64,000 nucleotides of DNA from Branchiostoma floridae (lineage: Eukaryota > Chordata > Leptocardii > Amphioxiformes > Branchiostomatidae). The stretch's first letter is position 1; each line of letters opens with the position of its first letter. Location of the stretch: assembly GCF_000003815.2 (NCBI RefSeq), contig NC_049993.1, positions 14,761,642-14,825,641 of the forward strand. Reading direction: 5' to 3'. Shown one piece after another: positions 21,001-27,200 of this stretch. The notes beneath the pieces were generated by a model, which was given only the letters and a program-made list of their open reading frames with translations, had not been told where the DNA came from and did not search any database. The position numbers were made by a program, and so were the translations under genes.

Positions 21001-23358
21001 CACTTTTGTTACTATGGACGGTAAATGTCAGGAGCCCGGGGCGTTTAATCTCTTTCGGGGTTTCGTTGGGCAAACGTATATATGGTGCAAGCTATATCCA
21101 CAGTTTTATGTGCCCTATACACCCTCCTTGCATTGGATTTTGAAACGTCCCATTTTAATGCCAAAGAACAACAAAAGAACAAGGAAGTCGCCTTTCCAAT
21201 CATCTTCCCGACTCACAATGCAACTCCAATAAAGGAACGAGAACTTGTGCAACACGTATGATTGGTTGTAACGTTACCACACTGTTGTCAGGAAAGGAGT
21301 GTCGATCAATAATTCTGCAGTACTTAAAATTAATGCTACGGTACGCCCCTAAAACAATGTTCTATCAGAATCTCAATTACTGCACACATGCCAATATTCA
21401 AACAAATCCATTAAAATGATCTTGACAGAAAGACAGACAGAAACCGTACCTCCGTCAGAAGTAAATCTCATTTTCGTACTATGTACAAGTAAACGATCGT
21501 GTTACACCTTTTGTACACTTTGTAATATGTCAAGTTGTCTCTAGTGGCTGAGAAGTTACATGTAGTCTAGCCGCTATCGTATTCGTCATTGAAAGCTTCT
21601 TGGTTTAATTCCCAGCTAGAATTCGGAGCTGTGCGGCTTGCCTTACTCCACAAAGGTGCAAAAACACCCAACATTACTTTCCTTATTGAGTTATACTCCA
21701 TCCAGGTGTGAAAAAGGGAACCTGCTTTATTTCGGTCATGTGGGTATAAAAGTCGGTAGAAAGAGACAGGTGGGCACTACATTACAATACCGTGTCATAG
21801 ACTCAGTGGATAAAAACCCACTCACCTGCGGCCCCCAAAAGGCTTTGAGATTGATAAATTGTGATCCCGATTAAATAATATTTCCCAACCTTATCCAGGT
21901 AATATAAAACGAGATACGCTTTGTCCTAGAGTGTTCACTGTACAAGCCCTGCGCAATACATTCGTTAATGCTACACAATTCATGTAGATGAAAATATGCA
22001 CATCTGACGAAAGAAGATATGTTCAAAATCTTAGGTCATCATCTGACCACGATAAACTGGAAAATCTTTGTAAGTTTGTCAACACATGTTTTAGGAAGAG
22101 AGAAGATGCATGTAAACTATAATATATGTATAACTTGTTGTATCAAACTGACTGCATTTACCTCCAATGGGGCATTAATATGCAATAAACTTGATTGTCT
22201 TTGTCATATATTCTTGCTTCTAGTATACGGCATGTAAGAGCTATCATCCACTAAAAAAAAGCTACGTCATACATACCGATCACGAGATATCAAAAAGGGA
22301 AGTTTTGCAACAATTTCTTAGAAAGCCGTCAGGAGGCTTGAATTTGACTTTCATTTTCCCGAACCCCTACTTAAGTATGATATATCATAAGTATCCATTT
22401 ACAGATTCTCGAGTTATGCTGTCAACAGGCAAACAAAATTAAACTGTACCGGAAACATAATTTTCTCGGCGAAGATTGAATGATTTTAACGACACTTGTT
22501 ACTGTTTGTGACTGTGCACTTGTGACCTTACGTGACCTTACAGCTGTGATCATTAATCCACGGGACACATGCACTATGCCACCGCTTCATATCTTAACCT
22601 TGTAATACTAATATAGCTACTTTTTCCCAATAAAATAAATTGTACGATGAGGGCAGTGAAACAGAACAACAAACGTAACGCCGCAGTATTGTCAATGCAA
22701 TAAACAAGTGTAAAACTTTTATTCCTAATTTTTGTTTTCATGGACCTAACCCCCTCCCCCCTTTCAAGCCGTTCCAACAAGTGAAGAAAGCTTTTAAAAC
22801 GTTTGCGTCTTCTTACCAGGTGATAATACTACATACTACATCATCTAAGCATTAAAAGGTCGAAGAGACTAAATTTAATACGTATTAGTGCTTTGTTACT
22901 GTAGATGCTACTTTCATTTTCATAAATTAATTAACACCGAATAGTATTACACACAAACAAACACAGAAAAACAAAATGTTACAGTTTGCTAGTACAATAC
23001 AAAGAATTTGCAATCCTTGATATATACATAGAGAGAGACCGTTTGATAACATGTTGAGACATCTTTTACGTTGCATTTGCCTTGCTTTACTGTTTCAAAC
23101 ATGACACACTTCGCATAAATATATCAAAAATACACAGTAATGTGTATCTAACATCATGTTTCGCCTTCTAACTCATTTTTAGTGTCATTCTGAACCATTC
23201 TGACATTATTATACCGCATCAAGTTGCCATTGAACAATCTATGTGACTTTGCCTGGTAAGAAAAGCAACTAAGAACATGTCCTCTTACCTACAACACAGG
23301 CGATCACACCGAACCAGGCGGTAACAACCAGCGGGAGTACTCGTTCTTTTCGCCGCAT
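2982..23358 (-). CDS. Receptor-type protein tyrosine phosphatase with FBG-FBG-EGF-Ig-FN3x4 ectodomain (21 exons, 3' part outside window)
   Basis: Twenty-one exons joined at GT/AG borders give 1394 in-frame codons, still open at the last exon seen. Order: signal peptide (about 1-23), FBG1 (24-250), FBG2 (251-473), eight-Cys EGF-like (474-519), Ig (520-617), FN3 at 618-716, 717-815, 816-921 and 922-1031, RPTP-type membrane-proximal region (1032-1198) with an RRRR site, transmembrane helix (about 1211-1233), Pro-containing linker, then the start of a PTP domain with NRFKNV, a YDNDRV block and SDYIHASYIGGY. These match the N-terminal motifs of classical PTP domains. The catalytic HCx5R loop must lie to the left of the window. 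The family dephosphorylates phosphotyrosine at the plasma membrane; the ligand here is unknown. EGF-Ig-FN3 recalls Tie receptors, but the enzyme is a phosphatase, not a kinase. The start is the only Met before a hydrophobic stretch and is conserved in the plus-strand copy. Confidence 0.92.
3130..3206 (-). CDS. RPTP exon 20: PTP domain, phosphotyrosine loop
   Basis: YDNDRVVLTPVEGD then SDYIHASYIG corresponds to the YINA substrate-recognition loop (with H for N). 77 nt, phase 0 out. Confidence 0.9.
3604..3694 (-). CDS. RPTP exon 19: PTP domain, NxxKNRY block
   Basis: Ends EKNRFKNVIA followed across the splice by YD, equal to the conserved NRYKNILPYD-type motif of classical PTPs. Ninety-one nucleotides, phase 1 out. 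Confidence 0.88.
3949..4643. mobile_element. Non-autonomous DNA transposon with TTAA target duplication
   Basis: Inverted ends AGGCATACTACG (3949-3960) and CGTAGTATGCCT (4632-4643) are perfect, and each is flanked by TTAA (3945-3948, 4644-4647), the target duplication typical of piggyBac-type elements. 695 bp, no ORF of note. It lies in the intron between PTP exons 18 and 19. Confidence 0.75.
5111..5259 (-). CDS. RPTP exon 18: wedge and start of PTP domain
   Basis: Encodes YRQPVPVGSLEQVFAKRHA and DDQLFTEEYK, the helix-turn-helix lead-in that precedes the first catalytic domain of RPTPs. 149 nt, phase 1 in and phase 0 out. Confidence 0.88.
5437..5610. repeat. Truncated copy of GGTGGTATC-ended inverted-repeat element
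   Basis: Shares about 170 bp (GGTGGTATC, CACCGGTGCGGCACTG, TTCGAAA, AACGAATATTCT, TTTTGTTGT) with the left part of the complete element at 37524-37772 but lacks the right inverted end. Intronic in the RPTP gene. Confidence 0.6.
6037..6161 (-). CDS. RPTP exon 17: cytoplasmic linker
   Basis: Acceptor chosen at 6162 because it keeps frame on both sides: DSMGGSSTSSARGADN ... HAKPPIAPRKPG. PIAPRK fits a class II SH3-binding PxxPxK. Acceptors slightly upstream give a frame that runs into a stop. Confidence 0.72.
6615..6723 (-). CDS. RPTP exon 16: transmembrane segment
   Basis: Gly-rich lead followed by GPVVGAIVGVIVVAAIVAGI, a helix with small-residue GxxxG-like spacing that could favour helix pairing. 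Phase 1 in, phase 2 out. Not similar to the plus-strand transmembrane exon. Confidence 0.85.
6936..6975 (-). CDS. RPTP exon 15: stalk before membrane
   Basis: Forty nucleotides encoding TFTSSQFIPPQQTG. This is the last exon shared with the plus-strand gene; beyond it the two genes are unrelated. Confidence 0.82.
7140..7341 (-). CDS. RPTP exon 14: membrane-proximal region with furin-type site
   Basis: Contains FTNSITVGNEDACDN, NKPLAPNTKYTVTVRAFS and then GRRRRQ (RRRR at 7161-7172). Many RPTPs are cut by furin-type proteases in this region and stay as two-chain receptors. 202 nt. Confidence 0.87.
7806..7958 (-). CDS. RPTP exon 13: membrane-proximal region
   Basis: Continues YQIIVVPMKHDETLDTL and RELPYVADAFSR, matching the RPTP region just outside the membrane. 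153 nt; the plus copy has one extra codon (156 nt). Confidence 0.87.
8240..8385. repeat. Compound microsatellite (CA, GA, TA, GATT/GATA)
   Basis: Runs of CACA, GAGA, ATAT and GATT/GATA follow one another. Roughly accounts for this intron being 467 bp against 301 bp in the plus gene. Confidence 0.85.
8426..8531 (-). CDS. RPTP exon 12: proline-rich hinge and start of membrane-proximal region
   Basis: APPPPLPVPGIPQDGIT is a proline hinge; the exon ends SENGPI, the conserved start of the membrane-proximal region of RPTPs (xGPIxxYQVVVV). 106 nt, phase 2 out. Confidence 0.85.
8972..9185 (-). CDS. RPTP exon 11: fibronectin type III domain 4, second part
   Basis: Begins ILYRWTWN, then a stretch of beta strands ending LSVRVAASTCYEGEP and ICINPATG. 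214 nt. The two cysteines probably pair within this domain. Confidence 0.85.
9389..9514. repeat. Intronic foldback element, left copy
   Basis: Imperfect inverted repeat: TTGGGAGTGG ... GATTTTCAACATTGGC on the left pairs with GTCAATGTTGAAAATC ... CCCCAAAAATT on the right. The same element sits in the matching intron of the plus gene (31828-31952), so it predates the duplication. Confidence 0.65.
9853..9968 (-). CDS. RPTP exon 10: fibronectin type III domain 4, first part
   Basis: Encodes PSPPTNLNAVKSS and CTITWNAPAVTNGDLTNYK, the A-C strands of an FN3 domain. 116 nt, phase 1 in and phase 0 out. Confidence 0.87.
10116..10185 (-). CDS. RPTP exon 9: fibronectin type III domain 3, last strands
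   Basis: A 70-nt exon encoding VAAYNSIFTGTESD and a short linker. Phase 0 in, phase 1 out; donor GTAAGT. Same length as the plus copy, and the preceding intron is 526 bp in both genes. Confidence 0.87.
10712..10959 (-). CDS. RPTP exon 8: fibronectin type III domain 3, first part
   Basis: NPPTSVDVINARR, VTWDAPEGDNGDVMGYHIYY and LENLEPDSKYTVT are typical FN3 strands. 248 nt, phase 1 in and phase 0 out; the domain is finished by the next exon. It carries an unusual extra Cys pair (RRCACV). Confidence 0.9.
11086..11370. repeat. 75-bp tandem repeat, about four copies, beside a splice donor
   Basis: TGCATAAAGC recurs at 11086, 11161, 11236 and 11311. On the minus strand the unit resembles the first 75 bases of the same intron in the plus gene (shared ATTCTGCTGTTT), so it is an expansion of donor-proximal intron sequence. 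The three extra units explain most of the difference in length (433 against 194 bp). Confidence 0.9.
11393..11689 (-). CDS. RPTP exon 7: fibronectin type III domain 2
   Basis: FN3 with LTWDSPDPD, YKVAYGTSEAS, YVLNGITAGSTYII and VTSAGAGE. 297 nt. By hand alignment 92 of 99 residues equal the plus-strand copy. The donor lies next to a 75-bp tandem repeat array. Confidence 0.9.
12186..12482 (-). CDS. RPTP exon 6: fibronectin type III domain 1
   Basis: FN3 with RPDPPIIDSG at the start, the core Trp in VTWTYPYLG, YDITGLDPFTVYSI and ISAENDRGFSD. 297 nt, one codon longer than the plus copy in the loop after YRER. Confidence 0.9.
12949..13242 (-). CDS. RPTP exon 5: immunoglobulin domain
   Basis: Ig domain of the I-set type: WTCQATGDPLP carries the first cysteine, WWHGRDEL the core tryptophan, and DNGAYSCAASN the DxGxYxC strand F. 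294 nt, phase 1-1. Confidence 0.92.
13760..14153. repeat. Copy of an inverted-repeat element also found at 51.7-52.0 kb
   Basis: CACGTGACTGCAG, the CATCTCTGTTCAG block, TCCCAACTCTTAT and the flank ACAGATGAACT all recur, in reverse complement, at 51692-51895. Located in the EGF-Ig intron of the RPTP gene and not seen in the plus gene. The ORFs across it are not convincing. Confidence 0.5.
14192..14329 (-). CDS. RPTP exon 4: EGF/laminin-like module
   Basis: Forty-six residues with eight cysteines in the pattern FGPTCSETCQC...CNQVTGACLGGC...C, as in the EGF-like repeats of Tie, SREC and MEGF proteins. 138 nt, phase 1-1, the same length as the plus-strand copy. Confidence 0.9.
14543..15211 (-). 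CDS. RPTP exon 3: fibrinogen C-terminal domain 2
   Basis: A second complete FBG domain (669 nt): DCADLYEDG, CDMRNHGGGWTLLQRRQDGS, HWLGLSKQNQ, acidic loop SDNDNDRN, GGWWFPPSCG, MLNGRYND. The acidic loop keeps the DxDND pattern that binds calcium in fibrinogen-type domains, unlike the plus-strand copy. Confidence 0.93.
16183..16290. repeat. Palindrome nested in the 2.1-kb element
   Basis: ACGGACCTCATATGGACTTG near the left pairs with CAAGTCCGTATGAGGTTCGT near the right, with arms of about 45 bp and a short loop. A third related half lies near 16505. Confidence 0.7.
16321..16466. repeat. Second palindrome nested in the 2.1-kb element
   Basis: CTGGGAAAATAAAATTGGAC and GCAGATAACATGCCAGAG pair with CTAGCATGTTATCTGAG and TTTCCCAGTG, with arms of roughly 60 bp. 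Confidence 0.65.
17180..17292. repeat. Fragment of a TACTGTAAAT/CGCGGTGG-type MITE
   Basis: GCCGCTTCACCGCGAACT, CCACCGCGAACA and CCGCTACCGCAAAAG match the complete element at 54543-54739. Confidence 0.5.
17573..18253 (-). CDS. RPTP exon 2: fibrinogen C-terminal domain 1
   Basis: One exon holds a whole FBG domain of about 227 residues. Visible hallmarks are DCADL, YCDM, GGGWTVLQRRQDGS, FWLGL, the calcium-type acidic loop DDRDNDGN, GGWWYPLNCG and LNGRYN. The exon is 681 nt, phase 1-1. The plus copy is 9 nt longer, with a three-residue insertion before the acidic loop. Confidence 0.93.
19231..19324. repeat. GT microsatellite followed by poly-G
   Basis: Interrupted (GT)n grading into a run of G. 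Predicted ORFs on both strands across it are low-complexity artefacts. Confidence 0.95.
19440..19665 (+). repeat. tRNA-derived SINE-like element
   Basis: Contains a B-box (GGTTCGAATCC at about 19532-19542) followed by a tail region GACTTTCTTCAGTTCACGCC and ACCTAATTTCGGTTAGG, the layout of V-SINE-like elements. The A-box is not clear. Confidence 0.5.
21540..21880 (+). repeat. tRNA-derived SINE-like element, second copy
   Basis: A-box-like TAGTGGCTGAGAAG (21544 on), weak B-box GGTTTAATTCC, then ACTCCATCCAGGTGTG and a CTTTATTTCGGTC block as in V-SINE tails. Confidence 0.5.
23289..23358 (-). CDS. RPTP exon 1: signal peptide
   Basis: The exon encodes MRRKERV followed by a hydrophobic core, then donor GTAAG at 23288. 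It is 70 nt, phase 1 out, and mirrors exon 1 of the plus-strand gene in length and sequence. Confidence 0.85.
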
Positions 23359-24210
23359 GTTTCCTTTCACGGGCCCGATGAGTCCAAACGTATCTGCCCC
23401 TCCTCAGCAAACTTCAATACCAAGACACAGAAGTGACAGACTTCCTCCTAAAAGCGCCAAGTTCGTCGTGACAAGTCAAAAATCCAAGTGGGCGAACTAC
23501 TTCCTCGTTCTACTTCCTGCTGCTGGTGCCAACTAAGGTCAAGGGTGACACAATTGAGGGGGGCACGATCCAGTTTACAGCACATTTTTTACGTGACGAG
23601 AGATAGATTAGCATTCCTTCAACACATAACATACAAAAAACGTGATGTGGGGAAAAACTAATATAGGTATAAATTATAGGTATATTTTGGTACACAAAGT
23701 AATGGGTGTACTCGCAAAATGGCTTGTTGTCGCTCTACTAGTTTTCAAAAGGGTTGTAGTATCACTTTCACCGGCGAACCGGTGTGCTTTTGTATGGGGC
23801 GTGGCTCATATTACCTACATGACGTCACCCTTCCAACAGGTCCCCTGGGGGAGATAAACTCCAAGCAGATGTAAGGGGGTCGGCTTGATGTTATACACGA
23901 GTTTTCAAAGGATTTTTTTATTGTAATATCACAATTTTTTAAGCCGTATGTTAAATCAAAACTACTTTATATTATAGATTGACAAATGAAATGTGCTATA
24001 ACTAGAGCGTACCCCCTCGATTCGTGTCACCCTTGACCTTATTTGGCGATTGAGGAAGTAAAATTACCACGCTCGCCAAAGGAAAGATATTTGACTCGTC
24101 ACAAAGAACGCGGCACTTTTAGGAGGAAGTTTGCTGCTTTTTAGTGATCTTGAAGTGTGTTCTGAGAAGGGGGAGGTACTTGTTAACTTTCCGGATCCGT
24201 GAAAGAAAAC
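23359..24210. promoter_or_regulatory. Shared divergent promoter region between the two receptor genes
   Basis: Only 852 bp separate the two start codons. Blocks next to each gene mirror each other: the GTCAAGGGTGACAC block at about 23541 matches its reverse complement at about 24021-24036, and the CTTCCTCCTAAAAG block at 23441 matches CTTTTAGGAGGAAG near 24117. The unpaired centre (about 23576-24004) holds a palindromic CRE, TGACGTCA, at 23820-23827. Co-regulation is inferred. No transcription start can be read from sequence alone. Confidence 0.5.
23820..23827. promoter_or_regulatory. Palindromic CRE (TGACGTCA) in divergent promoter
   Basis: Full CREB/ATF consensus close to the midpoint between the two start codons. 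Because it is palindromic it could serve both genes. Such octamers also occur by chance and in the satellite at 36.4 kb. Confidence 0.4.
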
Positions 24211-24280
24211 ATGCGGCGAAAGGAACGAGTGACCCTGCTAATTTGTAGCACCTGGCTCGGTCTGATGGCAAGTGTCGTAG
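24211..24280 (+). CDS. Paired receptor exon 1: signal peptide
   Basis: MRRKERVTLL and a hydrophobic run, donor GTAAGG at 24281. Length and first seven residues equal the minus-strand exon 1. A TTG microsatellite starts a few bases into the intron. Confidence 0.85.
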
Positions 24281-27200
24281 GTAAGGTTTGTTGTTGTTGT
24301 TGTTGTTGTTGTCATAGACTTGTTAACCGCGTTACAGTCCATATCTGGTCGTTACAAGGGCTTCGTGGTGTGCGACGTACTAGTATACGGCAACATTTAA
24401 AAGTTTAGACGCACACTGAAATGAATCACAATGTATTACGTGTTTTGAATAATAATTACTTTCACGGTAGTTTCAATGTTATAAGTGTAAAGTTTATCAT
24501 GTAGAACGGTGTCACCTGACGCTATATACGAAGTTAAAACTTATATCAGCATTTTACCCTTAGCGTATAGGGTTACATTTGCTCCTGTATTTCACTCGTT
24601 AAGTTAATAACCTTACGTCTGTGGGACACTATTTACTAACATATTATAAGTACATATTGGCAAAGTTCATTGAAAAAAAGAATGGTGAGGGTACATTTCC
24701 TTAGTCCAATTTATGCTCGGTCATAGGTTGGTCATATCCTCTCTAACTCTAAGCAAGCTGGAGGTCAAGAGCATAAACTTGCAACGGTTGAGACATATTT
24801 TAGGGTATTTATAAGTACCGTCGCTGCACAAAAATGTTACACACTTAGTACTCATTTGATTAGGATTATGTTGACATACAAGCACGTTGGAGTGGAACAA
24901 AAACACTTGAGTAAACCACGTGTGATATGAAATAATGCCTATATAATTTTACTGGTGTAATAAAGTTTCTGTGCAGCTTTGTACATAGAGCATAGGCACG
25001 TACATGATCGTTAATGCCGCTAGATCTTGCTTATTTGCCATCTTTGAATTAAGCAAAATACGTAGGGCCTCTCCTGAATACATCGTTGAGCTTTTCGAAT
25101 AGACACCCCCCCCCCCCCATGCAGCCCCTTACTGAATTTCGCCAAGGTCACTACAAGGTCATGACGCACTTTACTTGTACACGTCGTTACGCTCACTTGA
25201 TTATAATCTACAGGCGTTTTCATGCGTATACTGCAAACAATAATACTGTCGACAACATAAGGTTTTCTAAGATGAAAACTGAAATATTGCAGGTTTGTTA
25301 TGATTTACCCCCACTCCCTTCATTGTCGGTTAACTGCGGTATCAATAGTCAAACAACGTCTGTGATGAATTGGCGCTGTTTCTATTGTTAAGTTCGCTGC
25401 TGATAGCTTTGGTGTTGGCAATGTACACAGTTCACAAAAAAACGGCTTGTAATTACATCTTATAGTTGCTACCTCTATACACTTGTTTATTTTTCAACTG
25501 GTTCCCTGCCTTGAGTTTCTTCACTCACAGCAGATTTTTAAGGACATTTTTCAACGTTTGGAATAAAAAGGAATTTTATCATCCCCAAGAAGAGGTTGTA
25601 TTGTTGTTTTCTTGTCTATGCGGCGTATAAGAAAAAGGTCAAGACTTGCCCTATCAACTTTTGCTTGGAGAGTTAAATGAAGTGGCTGTAAAGCTCAGGA
25701 TCTAATTTTTTGGCGACACCACAGGGGTGGAGTAATTTCTCTGACATTTGAAAACTCCCCTGTCCTTCGTTACAGGCACAAACCCGCCGCAGGACTGTGC
25801 CGACCTGTTCGCGACCGGGACCCGACAGAGCGGCACCTACATGGTCGGTGAACCCTTCCCGTATCAGGTCTACTGCGACATGAGCTTCCTTGGCGGCGGC
25901 TGGACAGTCCTTCAACACCGCCAGGATGGATCCGTAGACTTCGCCAAGACTTGGGAGGAATATCAGCAAGGGTTCGGCGACCTGGACGGAGAGTTTTGGC
26001 TAGGGCTGGACAAGATCCACACACTGACAACGGCAAAGAGTAACAACATTCTTCAGATTGAGCTTGAGGATTTTGATGGAGAAAGGAGGTACGCGCGGTA
26101 CGGCACATTTTCAGTCGGGGGTTCGAGTGATAATTATTTGGTGACTATTGATGGGTACACAGGAGACGCAGGGGACAGTCTGACTAGCACTGGGAATGAT
26201 GGACGAAACAACATAAACAGACAAAAGTTTTCTACGAAAGATCTGGACAATGACGGAAACATTGGTGATTGCTCGTCTACATTCGGCCAAGGTGGTTGGT
26301 GGTACCCGCTTGCATGTGGACAATCCTTCCTACACGGAAAGTATAACTGTCATCTCAGCTCTTCCTCCTGTGGTAGATTAAACGGAGTCCTTTGGACGGG
26401 ATGGGGAGGAGAAAATCACTTCTTGAAGAAAACAACAATCATTATCAGGCCTGCTGACTTTACAGGTAAAATAAACTTTAATATTTTTCCACAAAATTTA
26501 TATTCAGTTCAGTGTTGTATTGAGCAACGAATTGGTCCTGCCTTGTTGTTTGTTTAGTCAAAGACACTTGTTAGTAAGTCGTGTATGTGTAGTCCCGATT
26601 GAACTTTTACTTACTTTGATTGGTGTAGCGCCTATAACTTACACAAAGAAGTCTGAAACATACTGATACAGCGATACCCCTTCAAAACCAGGCTCTGACG
26701 CGCCTCAGGACTGTGCCGATCTATACGAAGACGGGATCATAGAAAGCGGAATCAACGCCGTCAGCGATCCCCGCGTCTTTGTGTACTGCGACATGAGGAA
26801 CCACGGCGGCGGGTGGACCCTGCTACAGCGCCGACAGAACGGGTCTGTGGACTTCGCTAAGAACTGGGCAGACTACGAGCAGGGGTTTGGAAACCTCGAT
26901 GGAGAGCATTGGCTCGGACTGAGCAAACAGAACCAAATCACGGGGCAGAAGACATACAGCTTACGTGTAGACTTGGGAGATTGGGAAAACCAATTTCGGT
27001 ACGCGACGTACAACAGCTTTAGTGTCGGTGGCAGCAGTACGAACTACCAGGTTAGCATCAGCAGCTACTCAGGTGATGCTGGTGACAGTCTCGCAAGTGG
27101 GGGAAACCGTTTTAGCATTAACGGTATAAGTTTCACGACCTCAGACGACAACAATGGTCCAAATACTGCAAACTGTGCGGGCAACTTTGGTGGGGGTGGA

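Larger units (their letters stand above)
18254..23288 (-). other. Intron 1 of the RPTP gene (5.0 kb)
   Basis: Non-coding. It holds degenerate repeats with TTGAA(G/A)CCC(C/T)ACAC-like cores (18493, 18606, 18703, 18829), a GT/poly-G tract, and two SINE-like elements. The plus-gene intron 1 is only 1.5 kb. No exon-like ORF was found; the ORFs here are repeats or chance. Confidence 0.7.
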
